Source of the DNA: Arbacia lixula
Lineage: Eukaryota > Echinodermata > Echinoidea > Arbacioida > Arbaciidae
Assembly (NCBI GenBank): GCA_963669155.1
Contig: OZ022588.1
Span: 11,143,067-11,207,066 of the forward strand
Length of the DNA: 64,000 nt
Reading direction: 5' to 3'
Each line of letters opens with the position of its first letter. The first letter of the stretch is position 1. The notes below the pieces were generated by a model. It saw nothing but the letters and a program-made list of their open reading frames with translations, was not told the DNA's origin and did not search any database. Positions 12,340-23,469 of this stretch are shown piece after piece. A program made the translations under genes and the position numbers.

Positions 12340-13090
12340 GTCTGAAACATGCCAGTTTGCGGGGGGTTTCTACAACTGTTTAATTTCTGTATAGGCAAGT
12401 CTTTCAGATTAAAGTTTGACTTTCTAAAAATCAGTGCTTTCAACTAAAGTGAACATTTTAAATGCAAACAATTTCTGACACGAAAATTACCATTTCAAAT
12501 TGAATGATTTCTTCTAGTTCGGAAACTGAACGTATATATTTTTCAGCAAAAACTGAAATGTGTTGAATTAGTTGTCATATGTCATAAACGCCCTCTTTTG
12601 GCAAGTAACAAAAGTCGGTCATTTTATGTCAGCCATGTCGAATTTTGAGGAAGCCTATATTGTTGGGTATTTCTCATTGATCGGTACCACCGTGTATTTA
12701 CGGCATATATTTATATTGGGATGAAAAGGAGAACTACTATAGCGTGGCTATATGTTTTGATAATCAATGGTTATAAGCAACTTACGCATTTTGTTAACAA
12801 GCGAAGTAATGGTTGCTGGTTAAATGGAAGTATTGTACAAAGCAGAGGTACTAGCACTGGACATTATTATGCTAGTAAATGGCTATTATGGTAATTGGAG
12901 ATATCGAGGAGATATCCGGTTGCTGTTTTTTTTTGCGAAGTCTATTACTTGGTAAACCAAATAGTGTGATTATTGTCATTTTAAGATGTCGTGTGCTTTA
13001 CAAAATATAAAGTTAAAGCGTACAAGTTATACTTGGGCTGAATATATATTTATGATTCGGTGTAACTGTATTTCAGAGGTAATCAAGGGT
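12340..13090. other. Non-coding spacer between two exon-like islands
   Basis: AT-rich, with no motif or repeat that I can support. Confidence 0.5.
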
Positions 13091-13094
13091 TCAG

Positions 13095-13388
13095 CCATCA
13101 CGTGCCCTTGCACCCAGACCGGGCGGTGACAGTTCGGTTTCCTGGTCTCCTTCATCGACGTCGCCGAGCATCGAGGATCGCAACTACAACCACCTCAGCT
13201 CGGGCATCGACGTCCTACCGTGTAACCTCGACAGCGGGTCTTTCGATGAACTCGCGCTTCAAAAATCAACGTTATCGCGATCACGTCGTCAAGGCAACCG
13301 GGTTGTATTGACGCTGCACACTGCGCTGAACATTATCAACCGGCCATGTGCAGGTTTTGATATCTGTACCGAAGATAGTTTGATGTAA
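13095..13388 (+). CDS. Possible 3'-terminal exon of an unrecognised gene
   Basis: After a TTCAG at 13090-13094 a frame stays open for 97 codons to a TAA at 13386-13388. It has coding-like GC content and reads GGDSSVSWSPSSTSPSIEDR early, NLDSGSFDELALQ in the middle and LHTALNIINRPC near the end, finishing FDICTEDSLM. The sequence is Ser-rich, then basic (SRSRRQGNR). I recognise no domain. Weak point: the acceptor lacks a good pyrimidine tract. A better one (tgtatttcag, ending at about 13076) would place a stop in this frame. It could be the end of a gene whose other exons I cannot see, or a relic. Confidence 0.4.
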   Translation, partial: PSRALAPRPGGDSSVSWSPSSTSPSIEDRNYNHLSSGIDVLPCNLDSGSFDELALQKSTLSRSRRQGNRVVLTLHTALNIINRPCAGFDICTEDSLM

Positions 13389-13799
13389 ACCCATAATTTC
13401 ATTCATTACTTTTGATATATATATGACTAGTAGACAGAGTCAATCGGAAAGTATTTGATTGTTTATCCATCATCATGCCTATTTAAAGATTATTGTATTG
13501 AGGCAATATTTCACTGTTCAATTCAATTGATATGTGTATGTTATTGCGTTTCATTATAATCTAATTATTTCATGCATTCCTTTTAATTAAAGTTCCATTT
13601 TGAACTACATAAATATTAGTTCCGATTTTTATTAATTATTTATCTTATTTATGAAGAAACCCACTATGTGACAAACAGCATTCATCCTCTCTAAATACTC
13701 TTTACCTGGCGCAACATAGAATAAAATAAGTTAGCAGCTTTAGCTCCCCGGTGTAATTATTTTATTAACATGATTTATCTGCATGCTCTTTTAACACAG

Positions 13800-14290
13800 G
13801 TGTACCCAATTTATCAAGCCAGTGAGGCATTTACGGGTAAACCTTCTTCTGCATTGTTTATACTTGACCCGTGCTCGTATTGGGTATTCTCATTTGACTC
13901 ATGCATACTTATTTGCACTAGAAACTCCACCTCGATGCATGTCATGTAAATATACACTAACAATTAAACACATTCTCCTTGAATGTGTTGAACTTGCAAA
14001 TATTCGTATTAACTTTTTGATTGTCCTGACCTCAAGACATTATTCAGAGATATTTCGCGATTATGTGTTACAAAATTTCTAAAGAAGATCAATCTTTACA
14101 CTTGATTTTAAGTGGAAAACTGATCGTATCCCAATCACAACATGTATACCCTTGGGCAACGTATTTTATTCCAATTGCCTAGTCTTTCGGAGGAGACTTT
14201 AAACCGTCGATCCCGTGTAAAGGAGAGTCACACCATTGGCACGTTAAAGAACATGCTTCTCTTTTCATAAAGAGTAGGGAAGTTATTCCG
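13800..14290 (+). mobile_element. LINE 3' fragment (end of ORF2 and 3' UTR)
   Basis: The frame from about 13822 reads LTRARIGYSHLTHAYL, then a CxxC...H...C motif (PRCMSCKYTLTIKHILLEC), then ends. This is the typical C-terminal segment of RNase-H-bearing LINE ORF2 proteins (R1/Jockey-like groups). The following segment with ttcggaggagactttaaacc and gcacgttaaagaaca looks like its 3' UTR. It is 5'-truncated. Confidence 0.7.
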
Positions 14291-14607
14291 AGGAAGTAGT
14301 TAACATATTGATTTATTTCTGATTTATAATCCTTCTCACATTCTGTAAATCATATTAGGGAAACTTGAATGGTATAATCTTTTTAGATGAACTGTTCGAC
14401 ACTTATATGACACTCAAGTGTTAGTAGTGTCGTTAATTTCTTATCAGTCAACCAATCAACCAATCATTGTTTATACTTACATCTCTGCAATACTCATGTT
14501 GTGCCGCTTTTTATTAATCGTCGCTATTGCCGATTAGTCACTATTAATATTTTCCTATGTGAAGTCATATGTTGATATAATACGTGTTTCAATTTTGTAT
14601 ATTTTTT

Positions 14608-15607
14608 AGTTCTAGATTCGATGTACTGGTGTCATGACGCGACCCATCGACATCGCCTGGCCCGCCAATGCCAAGGAGATCGCGCGGGAGATCCTGGATT
14701 ATGTCACGGACGGCGACACACGCCCTTTCCTGGTCCATGCCTTCTCCGTCAGCAGCCACGTGCGTCTGTGGAGCGGAGTAGCCGTTAGGCCTATGCATCG
14801 GTGCGTTACCGCATCGTTGCTCAGATCCTGTACAGTTGTATTCTCTCCAGGGATAGCTACGAGGGTATCTACTCGTAGGACGCCAACAACTCCTTTACGC
14901 AGTTTGTCACCAAGAGGGTTACAGAGACCTACCATTGGCTGACCAACAAGTACACCATGGATAGCATCGTCAAGGTGAGCTTGAAGGGTGAACTCTCCTG
15001 TGAGCATTGGCGTGAAGATGTGTAGTTCGCCAATGTGGTTTTCAGGAAATGGTAATGTAAAAGTTAAAGGTCCGTCTCATTGGTGGAAGTGTCGCAAGGA
15101 CAGCATAGATAAGTTACAGAGACTTACAGGAGACTTGAAAAAAAATAAAACACATTCGAATTCACGATGACCCGTCTAGTCTCGCAACGACTCGGTCTCA
15201 AACAAGCCACATATTTCTTACATTTTACAAGGCATTAACTCAGCAGTAATTTACATCTTGGGGAATCATAATTCATAATGATTCATTAATGTATGAAGGA
15301 AAGCTAGAATTCCATAAGAGTTTCCAAAGAAACAAAGCAGAGTTTATTAACGGTCCTACTGTTCTGCATTGTCCTTCAGGTGAATGAGATCTTTACTGGC
15401 CGCACGGTCAAGGCGCCCGCCCTGAACCTCTTCTTTCGCGATGACCCGATCGCCACGGCCAAGGAAAACGACGAGTTGGTCGAGCAGTGGCGCAAGCATG
15501 TGGAGAGCGACCTTGACGTCAAGTGTTGCAGAAATCCCCACTTACGAAGCACAGTGACGAGTAGGAGGAAAGCATCTACGGCTTTATGGGCAAGCTGACA
15601 CTGTGAC
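14608..15607 (+). pseudogene. TMEM53-like (DUF829) gene relic, two exons
   Basis: TMEM53/DUF829 proteins are nuclear-envelope alpha/beta-hydrolase-like proteins. The first exon region (about 14615-14975) reads ANAKEIAREILDYV and RPFLVHAFSV, matching the family's helix and nucleophile-strand region. However, the expected Gly-Gly after HAFSV is replaced by Ser-Ser. The homology then moves to another frame (RYRIVAQILYS ... TYHWLTNKYTMDSIVK), with an in-frame stop before the donor AAG|GTGAGC. The second exon, after the acceptor TCCTTCAG at about 15379, reads VKAPALNLFFRDDPIATAKE (the family's PxL.lyS..D motif). It then shifts frame again, the lost end reading EESIYGFMGKL. The intact splice signals show an unprocessed gene copy. 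No N-terminal exon is visible. Confidence 0.7.
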
Positions 15608-15740
15608 AGCGCTGCCGCACGTTCCAGTTAGAGAAACTCAGCAGTAATTTACATCTTGGGGAATCATATTCATAATGATTCATTAATGTATCATAATGAC
15701 AGCGAGAATTCCATAGGAATTCCGTCGTCGGCGGAAGCGC
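15225..15740. repeat. Direct repeat flanking the second TMEM53-like exon
   Basis: A segment reading ctcagcagtaatttacatct and cataatgattcattaatgta occurs at about 15238-15320 and again at about 15640-15730, each followed by a gaattccata stretch. The two copies are near-identical and bracket the second exon. This points to a recent local duplication of flanking sequence. Confidence 0.75.
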
Positions 15741-15764
15741 CAAAGCAGGCCGAATTAAAGTAGA

Positions 15765-16160
15765 ATGAGTGAGGGAGCTCAACAAATGGACACTAGGCTA
15801 AATCTTCCTAAAGGAGTGGTCACTTTAGACTGTAGGATGGACTTTGCCACGACTTAACGAAGGATGAGTGAGGGAGATAATTAATCCGCGCAGCCAGCTT
15901 GACAAAAGAACAAGAAATCTCTCCTACTAGAGATTCCATTATAGGATGGACTTTTGCGAAACTTGACAAAATGGTAAGGGAGAGAGAGAGCCCGCTGAGC
16001 TAGCGCAACAATCTTGCCTAAAATGAAGGTCACGATGAATTAACGGATGGGCTTTGGAACGATTTGAAGAGAACGCGCAGGGGTAGCTCAACTAATCAAC
16101 GCTACATCTCTCCTTAAGGAGAGGTCATTGAAGGGTGGACTTTCCCACAGAGGAACACCG
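15765..16160 (+). repeat. Degenerate tandem repeat, unit about 100-120 bases
   Basis: Phrases such as ggatggactttgccacgac, aaggagtggtcac and gtgagggagctcaacaaatgg recur about four times with heavy divergence, down to gggtggactttcccac. It is non-coding. Confidence 0.5.
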
Positions 16161-16199
16161 GGGTAACTCCACACATGTCCTATATAAATATCAGTGAAA

Positions 16200-18840
16200 C
16201 ATCTCTCTCTTGATTAAGCTGTGAGCTTTAGTATTGACTGGTCAGAAATAACCGCCAATCTGAATTGTTTACATGCCGAAACTCGCACATCATTATTGAA
16301 CCAGCGGACTGCATCTCCTTTGGGGTATTGAGCATTAGTTTATAACTGATGCAGTGGAACAAAAGGTATTTTGTATCCACCCATTGGACTGTCAGTATAG
16401 ACATGCTCACCGTAATAGCGGATCATATTCAGATATGCCTAGAACGAGTATTTACCTAACTTGTGACATATGACTCAAGTCATAGATGTATGTGTTATGT
16501 CACACAAAGAAGAATGTTTCATTATCATGTATGTATATTATGAAACTGATATGTGAGCCAAGAATCTGGAGGTTGAGATTTTGTACGTCGTATACTGTGT
16601 AAAGTTTACTTGAAAGAGTTTGGATTGATGAAAAAGAACCAGGGGTATGGGGCATGGGAAGAAGGATTATTAAGTTGATAAGCATCCTGACTGACTGGTT
16701 TACCATGATATGCAATTGATACAAAGAGCTCAGTACAGAGAACTGTGTGGCATTCCATGATCGCCTACGTCACACGACAAAGCACCCAGAGAGAGAGAGA
16801 GAGAGAGATAGTATATCAAGCAGTCATATTAACATAAGATAGCTTGGACAGACCACAAGGCAAATCATGATCGTTGAATTATTTCACGAAAAGTTAAATT
16901 GCATGCATGAATACTTTTGAACAACGAATGATACGACCTCTATACTAATACTACCGGGGTATTTCAAAGCATGTTAGGGTGGGGGGGGGGGGGCATTATG
17001 GCCATGGGCCGCCCGATTCCCTCATTTTTTTTTTGTAAGGGTCAAGAATTATGTACTCTACCAGTTGTATAGCTAAATATACGAAAGTGCCTTCATGTTT
17101 TTAATTCAATAATGTATGCTCATTTATGCAAGAAATCACTAGATAAAGCCTTAGGAATATCAATTTCTGGTACAGATATCTTTAAAAAATACCTCATCAA
17201 TTCCCGAAAAAAGGATAGGTTGTGGTAATTATTTCTTACGTATTTCATTGTTTTTCGTCAAGCGCATTTTGCGATTTGGGTGTAAGTGTGCGTGAATGTG
17301 GGTGTATGTGGGTTTGTGTGTGTTGTAATTATTTACACTTCCTATAAGAAAAGTATTTACATAAAATGGGCAATCTCCTGCATGATTTTGTCTATATGGT
17401 TGTGCTCAGTCATATAGAGAAATAGCGAAATTTCAGTCACATGTGTTTAGTAAACGTAATCTGGTATTTGCACGGTAGGTCCGATCGTCATAAATTTGGT
17501 ATCAAAATGCGCGAAAAGGATCAGAAAAAAAAAATCGTGTTCGTTTCGAAATATTGAGGTGTTCGGAAGTACCGACAAATAAATGACGGGTGGTGGGGGA
17601 CTAATGCACCCCCGTGAGTATTAGGATTAAAGGATTATGTGAAGCACGTTGAATTCTCAATACTGCACATATAAGGGAAAGTCGTCCCATGATGTATTAG
17701 TGTAAGAGACCGGCGGCATGGATCATTCTTCGACACATATCCCCGTCACACACACGCCTGAGTTGCAAGTAATAGCATGTGAAGTGCACGGTATTGATGC
17801 AAGAACACGACATGGAATTCATTCTCTATAAGAAGCAGAATAATTGTGGTTGTATTTAATTGAGGAAAGCAATGTTTGAGCAAACTATTTCTCTCTCAAA
17901 TGACATTCTATTGCATGTGAATCTCCAACGATATAAGCTATCCCTCATGTACATTGTATCTCTATATATTCATGTTATCAGAATCAGTGTCGGCGTGTGT
18001 AAAATATCTAATTGGTGATTCAAATGGCCTAGCTTCTTTGCATTGTAGAGTGTACAGCTCGGTTTTTCTTGATTTCCCCCGAGATGTTCCTTCACATATA
18101 CATATATGATTCTCTCTGCTTGTGATCTGCGTCGGGTTTCACTGAAACCCCTTGCGTCGGACGCAAGGACGACGCAGGGAAGGATTGTAGAAGTTTGCAA
18201 GCAAGCTGCCAACTCCACGTAGAAAAACACGGACGGCCGGTTGTGACCATGGCATAAGGCATCCTAGTATAAATGTACTTATCTTTTAAAGGATGAATAA
18301 ATATGAACTTAATCAGTTATATTTCTAAGCGTTTAATAAAGACAGCATTATAAAAGAGCAGGTATGTATTTTTGATTTTTAGTTCTTGAAATAAAATGTA
18401 TGTTTGTCACATCCCACCTAATATCCCTCATTCTCATTTTCAATTTTATATTGTAATAAATTATTTTACTTTCTTACTCTGATTTTAGTTGTATTTTTGT
18501 GGGGAGGGGGGGGGGGGGGGGAGGTCAGCCAGCAAATAATATGTAAAAAAAAGCAACATGACATTTTTTATATTCAGGAGAGTTTTTGTCGACAATTGCC
18601 AAAGTGTTGCACCACTGTTTGAATTGAGTTTAGTTTTGATTAGGACAATTCTCTGCATCCACAATACAGTGTATAGATATTTGAATGTTTCCTTCATCAA
18701 AACAATGAGCATTTACATGATTATGCATGGACCAGTTTCATCATTACCGTATTGATATATGTCATGAATTTGAAAATGTTGATGCATTCAAGAATAAAAA
18801 TATATTTCTGGGGAAAATAAGCAACCGTCTACGTCTGCTT
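16200..18840. other. AT-rich non-coding stretch
   Basis: It holds a G run near 16979-16993 with C/T-rich neighbours, a short GA repeat near 16791-16808 and a second G run near 18507-18522. No gene, tRNA or transposon could be supported. Confidence 0.55.
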
Positions 18841-18851
18841 ATCTGAATATG

Positions 18852-19076
18852 GAGTACCGAAGTGTGACGCCATTTGAGCATTATTGTTAAGACAAATGGC
18901 TCTAAACAATACGGGCAGAACAGGCAGCGGTGATTACAACGATGAATGTAATTGAGAATGCCGGACATGTAGCCCGGTATACAGTATCGGACAGGTAAAC
19001 CTCTCAGTTGAGTGAGTTTGTTTAGAGCCAATTTGTCTTGACAACATGTTCATATGACGACGCCATTTCGGTACTC
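18852..19076. mobile_element. Palindromic MITE family 3, copy 2
   Basis: It begins gagtaccgaagtgtgacgcc and ends gacgccatttcggtactc, a good inverted repeat. Inside, aatggctctaaac near one end mirrors gtttagagccaat near the other. It belongs to the same family as 7288-7534 and 22953-23208. Confidence 0.75.
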
Positions 19077-19137
19077 TATATGAACGAATGCTTGCATTGG
19101 GAGAGAAAAGAACAACGAAGATGGCTTTAGAGAAACA

Positions 19138-19250
19138 GAGGGGGGGGGGGGGGGGGGTAGAGAGAGAAAAAGAGAGGAGGAGGGAGAGAGAGGTGGAGAG
19201 AGAGGAGGTTGGGAGAGAGAGAGAGAGAGAGAGACGGAGAGAAAAGCGAG
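19138..19250. repeat. G run and GA-rich microsatellite
   Basis: About 17 G are followed by a purine-only GA/GGA repeat. Confidence 0.8.
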
Positions 19251-19532
19251 CGCCATGGAAAAGTAGTAACATTTATCAATTATCTCACAGCATAGTAGAT
19301 GTCATATCATAGTTCACGTTACTACAAGATTGTATCAGATTTATAGGGCTCTCGGGTCACTTTCAGGATACATTTGGGCAACAAATCACCCCTTCCCCAT
19401 GTGATTTTTTTTCATAAATTGCACATTTCCTTATATCAAAAAGAAAATTACCTAAGTAATAGGTAGAAACTTGTTGACAATCTGCAAGTATATATGTTTA
19501 ATACTCTATGAAAACGTACCAACATCAGCAAT

Positions 19533-19606
19533 CGGTCTGTTGGCTCAGTTGGTAGAGCGTCAGACTGATAACCTGAGGGTCATGAGTTCGATTCCTGACA
19601 TAGATG
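19533..19606 (+). pseudogene. tRNA-Ile(GAT)-like sequence, probably degenerate
   Basis: ggctcagttggtagagc is a good D-arm/A box and the anticodon loop CTGATAA would read GAT (Ile). GAGTTCGATTC resembles a B box. However, several T-stem and acceptor-stem pairs are broken and the 3' end does not pair with GGTCTGT. It lies about 65 bases before a tRNA-derived SINE, so a pseudogene or SINE fragment is likelier than a working tRNA. Confidence 0.4.
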
Positions 19607-19667
19607 CTCTTTTGGTTTTTTCTCGTTGATTTGAAACTAATAGTCTATACGCTAAAATCACCAAGCA

Positions 19668-19998
19668 AAACCACCGACGTCTTATAGCCTAGTGGTAGGG
19701 TAAGCGCCGGGACTACCTCACACTCGTGCTAGCGAGCACGGGTTCGAAACCCGCTAACTCCAAGGTTGCAAAGCCAAGGTTCAAGGATTGTCGGATGGCC
19801 CGGCAAAGGCATTGGGATCGCCCTTGTTCCTCCCCTAAAGAGTTAGAGTCTATAGTTCTTATAGGCTATAGTTTTTAGGAGGTAGGAAGGGATACGCGAT
19901 GGGCCGGTCGCCATACCAGAAGGGAACTAATGGTAGTCGGTAAAGGGTGATGAGCCCGAAGTCACGACACCTGAACTCCTGGCAACCATCGCTTAACC
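19668..19998 (+). mobile_element. tRNA-derived SINE, family 2, copy 2
   Basis: The head has A box tatagcctagtggtaggg and B box gggttcgaaacccg with a long variable arm between them. The body has aaggttcaaggattg, gcattgggatcgcccttgtt, cgccataccagaagggaact and ggtagtcggtaaaggg, ending ctcctggcaaccatcgc. It is a direct counterpart of the minus-strand copy at 9304-9600. Confidence 0.82.
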
Positions 19999-20279
19999 TT
20001 TTATTTTTTTGTTGTTGAACTATTGACTTTAATTGTTGTTTTCCTTCTATCTTTGATGACAACAATCATCCAGAGCCTTATCATCTTTGTTGTTCCGTTT
20101 TTCATTATTCCATATTCCTCTTCTTATTACTTTTCTGCCCGGTTTTTTGTCCATTGATTTTCTACACTTTCCTGGAGCATGTTGCATATAGGTTTTAAAT
20201 TCTACCTTACCATCAATGGTAGCTACCGAGAAAACCTATCTGCAACATGACCCTGATCTCTGATATCATCCAATCTTTC

Positions 20280-20914
20280 TTATTTGCACAGAGTAGAGGG
20301 TATCCTCAACCAGAAAGGCTATCATTCAATCCTACAGCGGAAGGCCTTCCCTTCAGGGAAACGCCTGATCGGAGGAGGGTTCGTTTTCCAGTAGAACAAT
20401 GACCCAAAGCACACGTCACGACTATTCAAAGAATATGCAAAGGCTACTTGAAGAAAACGGAAGAGACACAAGTCCTGGCAATCATGGATTCGCCGCCACA
20501 GTCTACAGATTTCAACCCCCTTTCTTGTCATTTATGTTTTTGAATTAAAAAAAAGAGGTTTCCATACAAGTTAAACACTAAATATCGTTTAATTTTATTT
20601 GCGTGTTTGACTTCTAACTAGGAAAAGGAAAAATGAATGAAGTTACGCATTAAACCCTGTATAATGGTGAAAAGCTCTGGATATCTAGATTACGCGAATG
20701 TAATAAAAAGGTTAGCATTTTGAGAAAATGCCATATTGACTGGTAGGCAGCCATTTAATAGAGCATAAAGAATCAAGGATAAAATGTACATTCTTATATA
20801 CTATTCACTTTAAAACGAAACTTAATTGAACTATGCTATGAGCCTGAATATCAATAAAGCCTACCAATTATACACTGAATGCAGGTGTTCCTAAACTTTT
20901 GGAGTTCAGTGTAT
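20280..20914 (+). mobile_element. Tc1/mariner transposase relic with possible right terminus
   Basis: From about 20288 the frame reads GILNQKGYHSILQR, then GFVFQ, a stop, then NNDPKHTSRLFKEY. Further on come another frame change and MDSPPQSTDFNPL. These match the catalytic core of Tc1-like transposases (FQQDNDPKHT, and P.QSPDLNPIE without its final acidic residue). About 350 bases downstream, gttcctaaacttttggagttcagtgta looks like a Tc1/mariner end. No left end was found. The element is inactive. Confidence 0.7.
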
Positions 20915-21007
20915 CTCTCTTACTTTCTCCCCCACTACATATTACTCTTACTTCCTCTCGATCTCCCTATACGGTACACACAGCTGGCCACCATACCGTA
21001 CCAGGTA

Positions 21008-21125
21008 GGCATGGGCGGAAATCCCGGGGGGTGGGGACACGATATGAAATGTCCCCCCCCCCCCCCCCCCACTAGTTTCGGTCGCGTACCTCCACGAGAC
21101 TGGGCGGATTAAACTTTTTTCGAAA
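21008..21125 (+). mobile_element. G/C-tract MITE-like repeat, copy 2
   Basis: gcatgggcggaaatcccggg is followed by a C run of about 18 and gagactgggcggattaaa. It is related to 10208-10310 (shared start) and to 27732-28033 (shared gagactgggc segment near the C run). Confidence 0.45.
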
Positions 21126-21149
21126 AACCTCATAACCCTTTTCGTAACT

Positions 21150-21725
21150 GTGGTATTTTATGTGGTATTACATTGCACGGTATTAAAAACCACAACACTG
21201 TTGTGTGGTATTGATGTGATATAATGTTTCTCTCTGTGATATAATGTTTCTCTGTGGTATTTCCTGTGATATTTTCCGCACCACGTCATGAGTACGACAG
21301 CATTACCACATACATTTGTGTATGCCTTTTCATCCCTGTACCGTATTAAAATCCACAACACTGTTGTGTGGTATTGGTGTGGTGTTATGTGTCTCTGTGG
21401 TATTTCCTGTGGTATTTTCCGTACCAAATGAATACCACAGGCGACACATGTGCATTACTACATACATTTGTGTCGGCCTTTTCATCCCTGTGGTATTTTA
21501 TGTGGTATTACATTGCACCGTATTAAAAACCACAACACTTTTGTGTGGTATTGCTGTGGTATGTTTCTCTGTGGTATTTCTTGTGGTATTTTCCGTACCA
21601 CATGAGTACCACAGGCTACACATCTGTAGTACCACAGAAATATGTGTGGTAACTTTTCATCCTGTGGTATTTTCTGTGGTATTATGTAGTACCACAGAAA
21701 GTACCACAGGATATTTTTGTAAGAG
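21150..21725. repeat. Tandem repeat built from GTGGTATT/TACCAC words, about 3 units
   Basis: A unit of roughly 165-170 bases (ttttatgtggtattacattg, aaccacaacactgttgtgtg, tctctgtggtatttcctgtg, tttccgtaccac, ttttcatccctg) recurs about three times with small losses. Within each unit GTGGTA and its inverse TACCAC alternate, so single strands can pair extensively. Non-coding. Confidence 0.75.
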
Positions 21726-21757
21726 TATTGTCAAGGACCTGGGTTGATGTTAATGTA

Positions 21758-21835
21758 ACCACACACACACACACACACACACACAAACACGCACACACAC
21801 AGACAAACACACGTAAACATACACACGTACAATTT
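21758..21835. repeat. AC microsatellite
   Basis: A mainly AC dinucleotide run with a few substitutions. Confidence 0.9.
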
Positions 21836-22033
21836 CCGCCCACATGCCTACTTTCGTAGGATTCTTGATTGGTAATTTAAAAGAAAGGCGGTCAAGAGAT
21901 GTATTGACGCAGTGTGGGCTTTTGTCAAACCTTTTTATCAATTAATTTCGCTTCTGGAGTTAAAAGTCGTTTTGGTCTGCAGTCTAGTCTGCTCGGCAGT
22001 CTGGCTTACTCTAGCTATTCTCAAGTCCCGTTA

Positions 22034-22056
22034 ACACACACACACGCACACACACA

Positions 22057-22094
<38 letters not shown>

Positions 22095-22224
22095 GAATAC
22101 ATAATTTTCTCTCACACACTTACGCACACACACACACACACACCCTCTCTCTCTTTATCTCATATATAAATACATATCTTTCTCTCACACACTTACGCAC
22201 ACACACACACACTGTCTCTCTTTA

Positions 22225-22258
<34 letters not shown>

Positions 22259-22312
22259 AATACATATCTTTCTCTCACACACTTACGCACACACACACAC
22301 ACACACACACAT
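22034..22312. repeat. Compound AC-CT-TA microsatellite, about 3 tandem units
   Basis: Each unit of roughly 90-110 bases carries an AC run, a CT run, a TA run, then atacat and tttctctcacacacttacgc. The unit repeats three times, so the microsatellite itself has been duplicated in tandem. Confidence 0.8.
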
Positions 22313-22952
22313 AAGCACAATTATGCAGACACATTACACAACCCCAACGGACTTTATGTCTGTATAATGTCTGAAGTGTACTGTGCAGTGGTTCCGTCCA
22401 TGGTATGTCATAGTAACCATGGTCAAAGGTTCACAACCATAACAAAATAGGGTAAGTCAAATCAATGAAACCAGAGACAAGATGATGTTGCTTTGATATT
22501 GATTTGATCAATTTCGATTACATCGACAACAGCTAACGTATGTTGCTTAAAATGGGCTTCACTTTGTTATTATGGAATACAGTTAAATAATACAAATTAA
22601 GGTAAGAATCCGTCATCATAAGTTGATTATAAGGAACAAAGGGAAGCAGAAAATAGCTTGGCCTAGAAGACAAAGTGATAGCAGGGGTGACGAGTAAACG
22701 TTAAATTGTTTCGCTATGCCCGCTATTTAGCAACATTATTGTGCGAATTTGTTATGTTTTACCTACGTCTTGTTTCTCATGATCGTAACAAATATTTATT
22801 ATATTGTTATGTTCGGGAAATATATGCCATGGCAAAACGCCTACTATCATTTTGAGTTAATAATATATAGAAAGATTCCCCAAAGGACACATCACTATAC
22901 CCTTTAAATCATCCGTAAACTTTACCAATAAATAGTCAACCACAACCATCAT

Positions 22953-23208
22953 AGAGTGTCGAAGTGGTGTCGACATATCCAATCTTCCGCCGGCTTCTGG
23001 TTCTAAACAACATCACTCATGACAAGTGAAAGTTTCGCTGGTCCGACATTGTCTAGCGGGCTCATGGCAAGCACTCCCACTGAGAGTCCCCCGCTATGAT
23101 CATCGATGTTTGCTCTATTCTATATGACATCAGTTGTCTTGACAACATGCCCATATGACATCAGTTGTCTTGACAACATGCCCATATGACGTCAAACCTC
23201 GGCACTCT
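22953..23208. mobile_element. Palindromic MITE family 3, copy 3
   Basis: It begins agagtgtcgaagtggtgtcg and ends gacgtcaaacctcggcactct. The interior shares ggttctaaac and the ccgctatgatcatcgatgtttgctct segment with copy 1. It carries an exact 31-base tandem duplication (atatgacatcagttgtcttg... twice at about 23126-23187) that is absent from the other copies. Confidence 0.72.
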
Positions 23209-23469
23209 GTACTGTATAGTGTCAAAACAGTTTTTCTTGAGGCGTTTTGATAATTCATAGTACTACCCAGCCACCAACGTATGGTCGAGGCTTTTCAAGC
23301 GGTGCTGGAAATTGTTCCGTCCTCATGCCCAATACGTTTACGATCTTGATTTAAAATGTTAATTTTTTGTTGTACGTGGAAATAAATAAATAAAAATGAA
23401 TACAGTTGATTGGAGCCCTAATAATCACGCTAATGGGCCTACTTGCTACATTACATGATCGAAGGGTTG

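Noticed and set aside
14699-15007. Minus-strand 102-codon frame across the TMEM53-like relic
   Set aside because: Shadow of the plus-strand DUF829 homology. It shows no family motifs.
17970-18230. Minus-strand frame of 86 codons
   Set aside because: No motif, no splice context, AT-rich surroundings. It is most likely chance.
19533-19606. Functional tRNA-Ile gene
   Set aside because: Acceptor and T stems are mostly unpaired. It is kept only as a pseudogene-level call.
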